The notes under the pieces were generated by a model. The model made no database searches. It was not told the DNA's origin and was given only the letters and a program-made list of their open reading frames with translations. Below are positions 14,899-24,097 of a DNA stretch of 64,000 bases, piece by piece (position 1 is the first letter of the stretch; the number at the start of each line of letters is the position of its first letter). Source of the DNA: Chryseobacterium takakiae (GTDB lineage Bacteria > Bacteroidota > Bacteroidia > Flavobacteriales > Weeksellaceae); the NCBI RefSeq assembly GCF_900129385.1, contig NZ_FQVO01000009.1, positions 62,001 to 126,000 of the forward strand. Direction: 5' to 3'. Both the position numbers and the translations under genes were made by a program.

Positions 14899-17800
14899 TT
14901 ACACTTTGTTCATATTCTCTTGTCTCTCAACAATTTCTATTTCTTCATCGGTTAATCCGTAAAGCTGATACACCATTTGGTCTATTTCTTTATCGGTAAC
15001 TATTAATTTAGACTGGCAGTCTAACGCTCTTTTTTGCTCCTGTAAAAAGTAATCTTCCCATTCTGCTTTTTGGGAAAGAGAAAGGCTTATTTTTAGTTTT
15101 ACCAGTTCTTTCAGAAATCCTGCAAAGGAGAGTTCGTGCCAATTTTGTAGTTTTTTGGAAAGCGTTTCCAGAGAAAATTCTCTTTGCAAAGTTCTTTGGA
15201 ATTTGGCTGAAATTCCTTGCAATTCTTTATTGAGTGAAAGCATTTCATTAACAAAATTTGACAGCCTAATTTCATTCTCCTTTTCTAAATTTGGAATTGG
15301 AAAACTGGAGAGATTATCAAGACTAATTTTTGCGAATACTTTCCCTTGTATATCATGAAGTATTCTATAAAATATTGTTCCTGGTCTAGAATTTAAAATT
15401 GCCAAAAGAGCTTCCAGAGTTTTTCCACCTGAAAATTCATAAATGCCATGAACTAAAGTATCAAAATAGTAATTGTTCGTGTCTAAACAGGCAATAAGTT
15501 TATCACCAGTTTTTCTGACAACTATTTTTTTATTCTCAAATAACTCAGGGTTTCTTAAGGCAAAATCTATCCGATTTTGTTTCTTCATTCCTTCTTTAGA
15601 CTTAATATCTTTGAGCGTAATTTTATATTCAATATTTTCATCATAATTTACATAATCTCCACTCCATCCTATTATATATCTTTGAATATCTTTTCCCCAA
15701 ATGATGGGTTTATGATTATTCGAATCTTTTGATTTAGATATTAATATATGTTTTATATTTCCAGGATTTAATCCATTTTTTAATTTAAAGAAATCTTTTA
15801 TTGGGTCTAATTTTAATAGCTTTTGAAGGATAGATTCTTTATCATCATCAATGATTGAAATCTCATAATTTGGAATATTTAAAAAAGATAGTTGAGATTT
15901 TGTGTTTTTAGTAACTCCAATTCCTGATATAAAGATTTCAGATGTTTCAGACTCTAATAATTTGATTTTGTTATTTAAGTCAATTTGATCTTTAATTTCA
16001 AAATTTAATAGTAGACTACTTCCTACTTCCGCATCTTCAAATACTTTTTCGGTAATAGTATGAATTTCATTAATTTGGACTTTGTTAAGTAATTCTTTTC
16101 TGATGGTCTTATAATGACTGTTAAATAATAAAGATTTAGGTATTATGAAATGTATAACTCCTTTGTGAAAGATTTGTAACATTCTTTCAATAAAGAGTAT
16201 ATATAAATTTGTTTTATAGTTTGTCAAAGGAAAATAACTATTATAGTATTCCTTTTCCTTTTCACTTATAAATATTCCATAGGGTGGATTTCCAATAACT
16301 ACGTCAAAACCACCTTTTGCAAAAACTTGAGGAAATTCTTTGTTCCAGTTAAAGGCTTTTTCTCCTGCAATTTTAGGATTATCAATTAAAGAGTTTCCGC
16401 ATTTTATATTGTTGCTTAGATCGTTAAGTTTACGGTTGGGTTCTGCAGTTCGCAGCCATAGGGAAAGTTTGGCTATTTCTACAGATTCCTCATTTAAATC
16501 TACTCCAAAAAGATTGTTTTCCAAAATACTTTCAGAATGGTAGGTAAATGCAATGGAAGAACCCGTAAGTTTAGCTTCTAATTCGTCTATGTATTTGTGT
16601 TCTTCGATCAGGAAGTTTAAGGCTTCATTAAGGAAAGCTCCACTTCCGCAGGCTGGATCTATAATGGTAATTTGATGCAGCCAAGTTCTGTAATCCTGTA
16701 GTTTTTGCAGAAGTGTGAGTTTGGTTTTTTGCTGGCGTTTTTTATCGGTGAAATAATCTTCTTCTACAACGCCTATTTCTGCTTTTTTTTCTTCACAAAG
16801 TTTGCCAACCGTATTTTCTACGATATATTTCGTAATGTATTTTGGGGTATAGAAAACACCGTCTTTTTTTCTTTTTGTTTTGGGTTTGTCTATTTTCTTT
16901 CCTTCCAGCTGGGCTTTTATCTCATCTATTTCATTAAGGGAATTTTCAAAAATATGCCCGAGAATGTTTACATCTACATCGCTGGCAAAATTATAATCTG
17001 CCAATTTTATGGTATGGTGAGCAAGAAGATCGTCGTCAATCGTAATATTGTTGAGAATTTCATCAGGTTTGAAGAGTCCACCGTTATAGGCGAAAACATC
17101 ATATTGTTTTCCCTTAAAACCTGTATTGAGATAACCGAAATACTTTTTAAACCGATCATACAACGGAACATATTCGTCTAAATCTTTTAGCTTTTGCCAT
17201 TGTTCTAAAATCATTCTTACCGAGTTGGGTGGAAGAAGTCCTCTGTCTTCACCGAAAAATAAAAACAAGAAACGGTCTAACAACTTTTGCGATTTTTTGA
17301 AGAGTTCTAGCTGGTCATATTCAGGATTCTGCTGTGTAAGATCTTGGAATAGGCTTCTCTTAAAAACAGAATAATCTTTGTAAAGTTTTTTGGTAATCTC
17401 ATCCTCCTTGCTTACAGATTCATTTTTAATTTTTGCAGGAATATCTCCAGCAATGTTTTCGTGAGCCAGACATAAATAAAGCACATCAAATTGTTCTTTA
17501 TTTAATTCGAACAGATTAAATTCTAAAAATTCAATAGCATTGTCTATGTAAAATCTAAGTTTCTCAAAATTAGAAGTAATTACATATTTACAATCTGCTT
17601 GATTATTCTTGTAGCCAAAAGCCTGATTTTCTATTTTTCCCAGATCTGTAGTGTCGGTGCCCTTCAGTTCTATGATAGCAAGAACTTTTTCATTGATGGT
17701 GATCGCTCCGTCTGCTTTTTTACTGTCCTTTACATTTTTATATTCCGTAGTAAGGTTGAAGTATGGTGTTGGATTTTTTGTATAACCCAAAACATTTACA

Positions 17801-17973
17801 AAAAGATCTATTAAGAATTCACCTTGATATTGTTCTTCTTTGGAGTTTTTAATGTTTTCCTGGATCTCAGGATTAAGAAAATGAGCGCAAAAAAGACTCC
17901 ATTTTTCATTTAACCTTTTCGGGTCTAGTATTCGTAAATATTTATTGATTACAGTTTTTTGGAAAAGAGACAT
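14899..17973 (-). CDS. type IIG restriction-modification enzyme (Eco57I-like)
   Basis: A 1024-residue single-chain enzyme that should both methylate adenine and cut DNA. An N-terminal nuclease domain has Asp88 and the pair Glu102-x-Lys104 in AIIELKGTD, fitting a PD-(D/E)xK site. The central methyltransferase has motif I DPACGSGAF at 439-447 and motif IV NPPYGIF at 562-568 (gamma-type N6-adenine class). The C-terminal third, roughly 700-950, should be the TaqI-like target recognition domain and is followed by helices. No separate specificity or methylase gene adjoins it. An HTH regulator lies 35 bases upstream on the same strand. The gene is more AT-rich in its recognition part than at its ends. 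Confidence 0.9.
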   Translation of the reverse strand: MSLFQKTVINKYLRILDPKRLNEKWSLFCAHFLNPEIQENIKNSKEEQYQGEFLIDLFVNVLGYTKNPTPYFNLTTEYKNVKDSKKADGAITINEKVLAIIELKGTDTTDLGKIENQAFGYKNNQADCKYVITSNFEKLRFYIDNAIEFLEFNLFELNKEQFDVLYLCLAHENIAGDIPAKIKNESVSKEDEITKKLYKDYSVFKRSLFQDLTQQNPEYDQLELFKKSQKLLDRFLFLFFGEDRGLLPPNSVRMILEQWQKLKDLDEYVPLYDRFKKYFGYLNTGFKGKQYDVFAYNGGLFKPDEILNNITIDDDLLAHHTIKLADYNFASDVDVNILGHIFENSLNEIDEIKAQLEGKKIDKPKTKRKKDGVFYTPKYITKYIVENTVGKLCEEKKAEIGVVEEDYFTDKKRQQKTKLTLLQKLQDYRTWLHQITIIDPACGSGAFLNEALNFLIEEHKYIDELEAKLTGSSIAFTYHSESILENNLFGVDLNEESVEIAKLSLWLRTAEPNRKLNDLSNNIKCGNSLIDNPKIAGEKAFNWNKEFPQVFAKGGFDVVIGNPPYGIFISEKEKEYYNSYFPLTNYKTNLYILFIERMLQIFHKGVIHFIIPKSLLFNSHYKTIRKELLNKVQINEIHTITEKVFEDAEVGSSLLLNFEIKDQIDLNNKIKLLESETSEIFISGIGVTKNTKSQLSFLNIPNYEISIIDDDKESILQKLLKLDPIKDFFKLKNGLNPGNIKHILISKSKDSNNHKPIIWGKDIQRYIIGWSGDYVNYDENIEYKITLKDIKSKEGMKKQNRIDFALRNPELFENKKIVVRKTGDKLIACLDTNNYYFDTLVHGIYEFSGGKTLEALLAILNSRPGTIFYRILHDIQGKVFAKISLDNLSSFPIPNLEKENEIRLSNFVNEMLSLNKELQGISAKFQRTLQREFSLETLSKKLQNWHELSFAGFLKELVKLKISLSLSQKAEWEDYFLQEQKRALDCQSKLIVTDKEIDQMVYQLYGLTDEEIEIVERQENMNKV

Positions 17974-18008
17974 AATAAATTTTGTACGGTAAATTTAGCA
18001 AAAAATGA

Positions 18009-18935
18009 TTACAATTTTTGTTGTAAATCTTCAATCTGCAGATATATTTTATTGAAGAACTTCTTTCTTTCCCGGTTACCGGAAGTGTTCAGCGATTTTG
18101 AGTTTTTAATCTGATGCTCAAAATAGTTATGTGTTTCTAGGCAGGTTTTGTCGTCATTAATCAACAGATATCCGAACATATTGGTAGGAATGGCAAAAAG
18201 CGACTGTTGCGGATGATGAAAAAAAATATCATTGGAAAGATGCATCAGTTCATTTTCGTACAGATGAAATTTCGGATTGATTTCTATCTTTTGCTCGATG
18301 TATTCTATTAATTCCTTTAATTCTTTCAGAATAATTCCGGCTTCTTCCCTTTTCAGAAGTCCGGTTTCATGATAGTAGACAATTTGCTGTAAAACACTGG
18401 CAGCAGTCATGTCGTTCCACAATTCCACCACGTTCTGTTCTTCATATATTTTCCTTAATTCTTTGGTATTCCATTCAAAATCCGGTGGAGAAAATTCCAG
18501 AAAAGGAATAAAGACCTGCTTGGCATTCAACAAATTCATCCAGACATAAATTTTAAAGCGGGAAAGCAGCGTGTCGGAAAGCGTGTAAAAAAAGGGAATG
18601 TCTTTTGCGGAATAATAGATGGTCATTTCACTGCTAAGTGGAAGATTTTCAAAAACTTTAAGGTTGTTTCTGAAAAAAGATTCCAGATCTTCGGTTTGAG
18701 TTACGGCTGAAGTTTTTCTTGCCACAATCTGATGATCGGAAACCTGAAACTGATCTAAAGAAATTTGATAATATTTGGCCAGTTCCAATGCTTCTTCAAA
18801 ACTGAATTTTGCTTTCAGGGAAGTTCTCCTGTGCGCGGCATCATAGCTGATGTTGAGAATATTGGCAATTTCATCATTCAAAGACCTGTCCCCGATTTTT
18901 CTCCGGATCTGCCTGAGTAAAAGTTCCTGATGCAT
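18009..18935 (-). CDS. HTH transcriptional regulator, XRE-like N-terminus
   Basis: A 308-residue regulator. Residues about 6-62 look like a lambda-repressor-type helix-turn-helix: RQIRRKIGDRSLNDEIANIL followed by NISYDAAHRRTSLKAKFSFEEALELAKYYQI. The remaining 240 residues form a large helical domain without catalytic or membrane motifs that I can recognise. Proteins with this build are common in flavobacteria, and their targets are mostly unknown. It is only 35 bases upstream of the restriction-modification gene on the same strand, so it could control that gene, but it could equally belong to the divergent phosphatidyltransferase gene. Confidence 0.7.
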   Translation of the reverse strand: MHQELLLRQIRRKIGDRSLNDEIANILNISYDAAHRRTSLKAKFSFEEALELAKYYQISLDQFQVSDHQIVARKTSAVTQTEDLESFFRNNLKVFENLPLSSEMTIYYSAKDIPFFYTLSDTLLSRFKIYVWMNLLNAKQVFIPFLEFSPPDFEWNTKELRKIYEEQNVVELWNDMTAASVLQQIVYYHETGLLKREEAGIILKELKELIEYIEQKIEINPKFHLYENELMHLSNDIFFHHPQQSLFAIPTNMFGYLLINDDKTCLETHNYFEHQIKNSKSLNTSGNRERKKFFNKIYLQIEDLQQKL

Positions 18936-19006
18936 ATTTTGCGATTTTCACAAATTTAGAAATTTATTTAATTTTTTTCCGCATTTATTCCAGTGTTTTT
19001 CACCAA

Positions 19007-19014
19007 TACTTTTG
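19007..19014 (+). promoter_or_regulatory. promoter box TACTTTTG
   Basis: TAnnTTTG match 28 bases before the CDP-alcohol phosphatidyltransferase start, in the divergent region with the HTH regulator. Confidence 0.45.
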
Positions 19015-19042
19015 AAGTATAATCTAAAATTCAATCAATATC

Positions 19043-19642
19043 ATGAAAACAATACCTTATATGTTAATCGTTTTACGATTTATTCTTGCACCTGTCATTC
19101 TTTCCTTATCTTATTTCATAGGTGAAAAATCCCGGTTGTTAATTTTGGTTTTGATGTGTTTCGGATTAATCACCGATATTTTCGACGGAATAATCGCCCG
19201 AAAAACTGGTGTTTCTTCCGAAAAACTAAGACGGCTGGACAGTCAGACCGATATGATTTTCTGGCTTTCTTTAGGATTTGCCGTTTATTTTTTAAATCCT
19301 GATTTAATAAAAAATGAATGGATTGGCGTTATTATAATTCTGGGAATGGAAGCTTTATGTTATATTGAAAGCTGGCTGAAATTCGGAAAAGAAACCTGTA
19401 CCCATGCCTTTTTATCAAAAATGTGGGGAATAAGTTTGCTGATTGCTTTTACCTATCTCATCGGATCCCAAGAAGCTGGATGGGCATTGTATCTGGCGGT
19501 TGTTCTCGGATTTATAGCACATATCGACGTGATTCTTATTATCCTGATTCTCCCGAAATGGCAATATGACGTTCCGAGTTCTTACCATGCATGGAAAATA
19601 AGAAAAGGAAAACATACTAAGAAAACAGTTTTATTTAATTAA
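19043..19642 (+). CDS. CDP-alcohol phosphatidyltransferase family protein
   Basis: A 199-residue membrane enzyme of the family that joins a CDP-linked lipid to an alcohol, as in phosphatidylglycerol-phosphate or cardiolipin synthesis. The signature is seen as D45-x2-D48-G49-x2-A52-R53 and then D66-x3-D70. The Gly normally found four residues before the third Asp is Leu62 here, an odd change that may alter substrate choice. There are about five to six hydrophobic segments. A secreted protein gene follows after 12 bases and probably shares the transcript. The alcohol used is unknown. Confidence 0.8.
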   Translation: MKTIPYMLIVLRFILAPVILSLSYFIGEKSRLLILVLMCFGLITDIFDGIIARKTGVSSEKLRRLDSQTDMIFWLSLGFAVYFLNPDLIKNEWIGVIIILGMEALCYIESWLKFGKETCTHAFLSKMWGISLLIAFTYLIGSQEAGWALYLAVVLGFIAHIDVILIILILPKWQYDVPSSYHAWKIRKGKHTKKTVLFN

Positions 19643-19654
19643 ACCTAATAACAT

Positions 19655-20299
19655 ATGAAAACACTGAAAATAAAATTCATCATTGTTGTACTTATTCTTA
19701 TATTCGGAATAGACGTACATGGACAGTTTAAAACAGTTCAAGATAGTCTGGATTATGAACTTCATTACAAAAAATACTATGACTGTAAATATGAACCCGG
19801 CTATGTTTTAATCGTTCAAAAGAAAGGAAAAGCCATTGATCCGACAAAAAGCTGGAAGCCTGCAAAAGAAGGATTTGCCATGAGAATGGAAGCAATTTAT
19901 GATCTGGAATTCCGGGACGGAAAAAGATACAGATCGGGCGTTATTAAAAATATTACAAAAGATTCTCTTACCATTTCTTCTACGATGAATGAAAATTGTG
20001 CGAAATACGAAGGAATACCCTATGAGTTTTTTACCTATTCCATAAAGGATATTATGATAGCTAGATTTATAAACGACAGATCATTGGGAATCTTCAGCAG
20101 GAAAAAGATAAATGACGATTATGAAGTCATCGCTATGAAGGTTGATAAAGCGAAATTGTGCCCTGCCGTATTAACATTCCCGAAACGGAATAATGAAGTA
20201 AAGGTCTGCCATTATTATTTAACGGATCAGGGCTACGATATACTGTATGAAACAAATGGCTTTCTGGATTATATGCAGTACCCAATTTACCAACAATAA
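19655..20299 (+). CDS. hypothetical secreted protein, 214 aa
   Basis: I do not recognise the family. An N-terminal hydrophobic stretch (residues about 6-20) followed by DVHGQ looks like a cleavable Sec signal peptide, so the protein should be periplasmic or exported. The mature part contains many Lys and Tyr residues, a beta-rich pattern around EAIYDLEFRDGKRYRSGVIKNI and four Cys residues that might pair (near 43, 115, 169 and 186). It follows the CDP-alcohol phosphatidyltransferase gene closely, which hints at cotranscription but not at function. Confidence 0.6.
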   Translation: MKTLKIKFIIVVLILIFGIDVHGQFKTVQDSLDYELHYKKYYDCKYEPGYVLIVQKKGKAIDPTKSWKPAKEGFAMRMEAIYDLEFRDGKRYRSGVIKNITKDSLTISSTMNENCAKYEGIPYEFFTYSIKDIMIARFINDRSLGIFSRKKINDDYEVIAMKVDKAKLCPAVLTFPKRNNEVKVCHYYLTDQGYDILYETNGFLDYMQYPIYQQ

Positions 20300-20347
20300 A
20301 TATCAAATTAAACGGATAGAACTATTTATGTCTTAAAACGTTTTTTG

Positions 20348-20355
20348 TACCTTTG
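20348..20355 (+). promoter_or_regulatory. asnS promoter box TACCTTTG
   Basis: TAnnTTTG match 37 bases before the chosen asnS ATG. Confidence 0.55.
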
Positions 20356-20392
20356 CACTCATTAATTTTTACACAAAAAATTGAATCAACAA

Positions 20393-21841
20393 ATGAAAAA
20401 GCAGACAATTAAGGAAATCCTTGAGGATTACAAGAAAGTATTACATCATGACATTACGGTTTACGGCTGGGTAAGAACATTCCGTGCCAATCGTTTTATT
20501 GCACTTAATGATGGATCTACGATTAATAATTTGCAGATTGTTGTTGATTTCGAAAATTTCGACGAGGAGATCATTTCTAAAATCAGTACAGCAGCTTCCC
20601 TTAAGATTGTAGGAGAGGTGGTAGAAAGCCAGGGAGCTGGACAGGCCGTGGAGATCCTCGCAAAAAAAATTACCATTTTAGGAGATAACTTTACGGAAGA
20701 AAGAGACAAAACTATTCTTCAGCCTAAAAAGCATTCTCTGGAAACATTAAGAGAGCAGGCTCACCTGAGATTCAGGACCAATTTATTCGGTGCGGTTTTC
20801 AGAGTGCGTCACGCCGTGAGTTTTGCCATCCATTCGTTCTTCAACCAGAATCAGTTCTTTTATATCAATACGCCTGTCATTACGGGAGCGGATGCAGAAG
20901 GAGCGGGAGAAATGTTTGGGGTTACCAACTTCGATTTAAACAATATTCCGAGAGACGAACAGGGAGATATTGATTTTGCACAGGATTTCTTCGGAAAAAA
21001 AACCAACCTAACGGTTTCGGGACAGCTTGAAGGAGAAACGGCAGCAATGGGATTGGGAAGAATTTATACATTCGGTCCTACGTTCCGTGCAGAAAATTCA
21101 AACACAACGAGACACCTTGCGGAATTCTGGATGATTGAGCCGGAAGTGGCTTTCAATAATCTTGAAGATAACATCGACCTTGCGGAAGACTTCCTGAAAT
21201 ACGTGATCCAATACGTTTTGGATAACTGTAAAGATGATCTTGATTTCTTAGACAAACGTTTTGCGGAAGAGCAAAAATCAAAGCCGGAGAAAGAAAGAGC
21301 GAAAGAAGGTCTTATTGAAAAGCTTGAAAATGTAGTTTCCAAACGTTTCAAGAGAGTTTCTTACACGGAAGCGATTGAGATTCTATTAAACTCTAAAGAA
21401 AATAAAAAAGGTAAATTCCAGTATCCTGTTGAAAACTGGGGAACCGATCTTCAGTCGGAACATGAGAGATATCTGGTGGAAAAACATTTTGAAAGCCCGG
21501 TAGTTTTGTTTGATTATCCGAAAGAGATCAAAGCATTCTACATGAAACTGAATGAAGACGGGAAAACCGTTGCGGCAATGGATGTTCTTTTCCCGGGAAT
21601 CGGTGAAATCATTGGTGGTTCTGAAAGAGAAGCACGACTGGATGTATTAAAGCAGAAAATGACAGATATGCATGTTGATGAGCATGAACTTTGGTGGTAC
21701 CTGGATACCAGAAAATTCGGTTCTGTTCCGCATGCAGGATTTGGTTTAGGATTGGAAAGGCTGGTTCTTTTCGTAACGGGAATGACGAATATCAGGGATG
21801 TAATTCCTTTCCCAAGAACACCTAAGAATGCAGAATTCTAA
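20393..21841 (+). CDS. asnS: asparaginyl-tRNA synthetase
   Basis: AsnRS charges tRNA(Asn) with asparagine in two ATP-driven steps. An N-terminal OB-fold anticodon domain ([19 protein letters not shown], residues about 23-41) is followed by the class II catalytic core: motif 2 around [20 protein letters not shown] and motif 3 around [12 protein letters not shown] near the C-terminus. The 482-residue length is usual. I chose the ATG at 20393 over a TTG four codons earlier. A single-gene transcript is suggested by the TACCTTTG box before it and the strong terminator after it. Confidence 0.95.
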   Translation: MKKQTIKEILEDYKKVLHHDITVYGWVRTFRANRFIALNDGSTINNLQIVVDFENFDEEIISKISTAASLKIVGEVVESQGAGQAVEILAKKITILGDNFTEERDKTILQPKKHSLETLREQAHLRFRTNLFGAVFRVRHAVSFAIHSFFNQNQFFYINTPVITGADAEGAGEMFGVTNFDLNNIPRDEQGDIDFAQDFFGKKTNLTVSGQLEGETAAMGLGRIYTFGPTFRAENSNTTRHLAEFWMIEPEVAFNNLEDNIDLAEDFLKYVIQYVLDNCKDDLDFLDKRFAEEQKSKPEKERAKEGLIEKLENVVSKRFKRVSYTEAIEILLNSKENKKGKFQYPVENWGTDLQSEHERYLVEKHFESPVVLFDYPKEIKAFYMKLNEDGKTVAAMDVLFPGIGEIIGGSEREARLDVLKQKMTDMHVDEHELWWYLDTRKFGSVPHAGFGLGLERLVLFVTGMTNIRDVIPFPRTPKNAEF

Positions 21842-21861
21842 AAAATATTCTTAAAATACTG

Positions 21862-21894
21862 AAATCCTTCCAAACAAAACGGAAGGATTTTTTT
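21862..21894 (+). terminator. asnS terminator
   Basis: A 9-bp perfect stem (AATCCTTCC with GGAAGGATT) followed by seven T residues. Confidence 0.85.
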
Positions 21895-21918
21895 ATTAAC
21901 TTTACTAAAATTGTGGGA

Positions 21919-22134
21919 ATGAGCACGATTACAATACATACGGATAACGAAAATCAGATCAATCTGCTAAAGGCACTTTTAAAGGAATTAAAAATTAATT
22001 TCGAGATTGAAAAAGAAGGAAAGCTTACGCAATGGTAGAAAAAGCGTTTGCTTGAAGGTATTGAGCAGGCAGACCGAGGAGAGTTTGCTACAGATGAAGA
22101 AGTTAAAGAAATTTTGAAGCAATGTTTCAAATAA
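21919..22134 (+). pseudogene. antitoxin-like gene broken by an amber codon
   Basis: The frame from ATG 21919 encodes 39 residues beginning MSTITIHTDNENQINLLKAL and then meets TAG at 22036-22038. The same frame goes on for 32 more codons, KKRLLEGIEQADRGEFATDE and a short tail, to TAA at 22132-22134. That second part is a typical C-terminus of small antitoxins paired with RelE/ParE toxins. A CAG to TAG change would explain it. The end overlaps the toxin start by 13 bases, as in an intact pair. Confidence 0.75.
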
Positions 22135-22414
22135 GGTGTACCAGAAAGGCTTTATTTTCTTTTGCTGATACTTTAATTTATTGGAATTTTCATAACTCTT
22201 CTCAGAAATATTCCAGAAAATTACGAATCGAGGTTGAAAAGAAAGAAAACTTATTTCCGAAAATCCACACATCGGCACCTTATCAAAAATTGAAGAAATA
22301 CGATATGTACTGATTGATAAAAATTTTTCTATCTACTACAGAGCCGTTGAAAATACTGTTGAAATTCTCGCTTTTTGGGACAACAGAAGAAACCCGGATA
22401 CATTGGAAATATAA
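22122..22414 (+). pseudogene. RelE/ParE-type toxin gene with a frameshift
   Basis: From ATG 22122 the frame reads MFQIRCTRKALFSFADTLIY and continues to about residue 45, then loses the family pattern and stops at 22313. One base shift near 22245-22250 restores a family-like ending, LISENPHIGTLSKIEEIRYV, followed by LIDKNFSIYYRAVENTVEIL and AFWDNRRNPDTLEI up to TAA at 22412-22414. Those strands carry the usual toxin core (Arg, Tyr-Tyr, and the FWDNRRNP end). A single lost C in an AACCTT-like sequence would explain the shift. With the stop in the antitoxin, the pair looks dead. Confidence 0.78.
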
Positions 22415-22419
22415 ATAAT

Positions 22420-22453
22420 AAAAAGCCCTGACAACCGTTGGTCAGGGCTTTTG
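22420..22453 (+). terminator. terminator after the broken toxin-antitoxin pair
   Basis: A strong stem (AAAAGCCCTGAC with GTCAGGGCTTTT) with an 8-base loop follows the relic toxin end by six bases. Confidence 0.8.
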
Positions 22454-22573
22454 TGTTTATTTTAAATAGCTTATTATACTGCAACTACAGCAAAAATCGT
22501 GCTAAAATTTATTTTTATCAAAATATTTTTCCTAAATTCGTGGAATATGTTATGTTAAATACTATCTGGTACT

Positions 22574-24037
22574 ATGCTTAAACAACACTTACAACTCAAA
22601 TTAGGACAGAAGTTGGCTCCTCAGCAAATCCAATTGATGAAGCTGATCCAGCTTCACACCCTGGAATTTGAAGAGGAACTTGAAAGAGAATTAGAAGAAA
22701 ATCCTGCCTTGGAAATTGTAAAAGAAGAATCTAAAGAAGATGATTTCTCTTCTCTTGAAGATTCTTATGAAAGTGAGGGTACGGAAAGCATTGAAACGGA
22801 TTTTGATGTAGACCAATATCTTTATGACGATGAACCAAGCTATAAAACCGCTTCCAGCAATTATTCTCCGGACGACGAAGAATTTGATAACGAAAGCCTT
22901 TTAACGGAAGGACAATCGCTTTACGATTATCTACTGGAGCAGATCCATCTGGTAAACATCAGTGAAGAAGATGAAAAAATTGCAGAATACCTTATCGGAA
23001 ACCTCGATACAGACGGATATTTGAGAAGAGAAATCAAATCAATTGTTGATGATCTTGCTTTTTCCCAGGGAATTTATACTACTAAAGAAAAAGTAGAAGA
23101 TATTCTTGAAAATTATATCCAAAAGCTGGATCCGCCGGGCGTAGGTGCAAGAGGGCTTCAGGAATGCCTGCTTTTACAGATCGAAAAGAAAGTAAGCTCC
23201 GATAAAGCGGTTTCTCTCGCAGCCAATATTCTCAGATATCAGTTTGATGCGTTAACCAACAAACATTATAACAAGATCATTCAGAAATATGATATCGAGG
23301 AAGAAGACCTGAGAGATGCGTTGGATGAAATTTCAAAATTATCTCCGAAAGTAGGAGGGAACTTTGATACGCAGACGATTACCATCAATCAGGAAATCAT
23401 CCCGGATTTCGTGATTCAGGTAAAAGACGGACAGGTAGTTCCAATGCTGAACAGCAAAAACGCACCGACTTTAAGGGTTTCCGAAGAATATAAAGATATT
23501 TTAACCACATATTCTCACGACAAAAATTCGTCAGAACATAAACAAGCTGCATTATTTATCAAACAAAAACTGGATGCGGCAAAATGGTATATTGATGCCA
23601 TCAATCAGCGTCAGAATACCCTGTTGCAGACAATTACGGCAATTGTGAAGTTCCAGAGGGATTACTTCATCACCGGAGACGAAAAGTCGTTAAAACCAAT
23701 GATTCTGAAGGACGTTGCCGATATTACCGGATTTGATATTTCTACCATTTCAAGGGTAGTAAAAAGCAAATATGCCGATACACCCAACGGAATTGTATAT
23801 CTGAAAGACCTTTTTTCAGACAGTCTTACAAATGACGATGGAGAAGAAGTTTCTACAAAAGAAATTAAGACCCATCTTCAGGAAGTGATCAGCAAAGAAA
23901 ATAAAAGAAAACCTCTTACTGATGATGCGCTGGTAATGATATTGAAAGAGCAGGGCTATAATATTGCCAGACGAACCATCGCCAAATACCGTGAACAGCT
24001 TAATATTCCGGTAGCGAGATTAAGAAAAGAACTTTAA
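22574..24037 (+). CDS. rpoN: RNA polymerase sigma-54 factor
   Basis: RpoN directs RNA polymerase to -24/-12 promoters that need AAA+ activators. Region I, which contacts activators, is the Gln- and Leu-rich start LKQHLQLKLGQKLAPQQIQL plus ELERELEENPALE. An acidic linker (about 55-110) follows, then the core-binding domain and an HTH around DVADITGFDISTISRVVKSKY. The RpoN box ARRTIAKYRE at about 465-474 reads the -24 element. The 487-residue length is normal. A bidirectional terminator separates it from the convergent sigma-factor operon. Confidence 0.95.
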   Translation: MLKQHLQLKLGQKLAPQQIQLMKLIQLHTLEFEEELERELEENPALEIVKEESKEDDFSSLEDSYESEGTESIETDFDVDQYLYDDEPSYKTASSNYSPDDEEFDNESLLTEGQSLYDYLLEQIHLVNISEEDEKIAEYLIGNLDTDGYLRREIKSIVDDLAFSQGIYTTKEKVEDILENYIQKLDPPGVGARGLQECLLLQIEKKVSSDKAVSLAANILRYQFDALTNKHYNKIIQKYDIEEEDLRDALDEISKLSPKVGGNFDTQTITINQEIIPDFVIQVKDGQVVPMLNSKNAPTLRVSEEYKDILTTYSHDKNSSEHKQAALFIKQKLDAAKWYIDAINQRQNTLLQTITAIVKFQRDYFITGDEKSLKPMILKDVADITGFDISTISRVVKSKYADTPNGIVYLKDLFSDSLTNDDGEEVSTKEIKTHLQEVISKENKRKPLTDDALVMILKEQGYNIARRTIAKYREQLNIPVARLRKEL

Positions 24038-24048
24038 ATAAAATAGTA

Positions 24049-24076
24049 AAAGCACTTCAGTACGAAGTGCTTTTTT
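24049..24076. terminator. bidirectional terminator between rpoN and the ECF operon
   Basis: A 10-bp stem (AAAGCACTTC with GAAGTGCTTT), 4-base loop, with T runs on both strands. Confidence 0.8.
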
Positions 24077-24097
24077 ATGATATTACTTGTTAATTTA

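Noticed and set aside
16705..17181. 158-codon plus-strand frame inside the restriction enzyme gene
   Set aside because: Phe/Ile-rich shadow translation antisense to a well-supported enzyme domain.
20381..20392. TTG as the asnS start
   Set aside because: An ATG four codons later fits the family start better.
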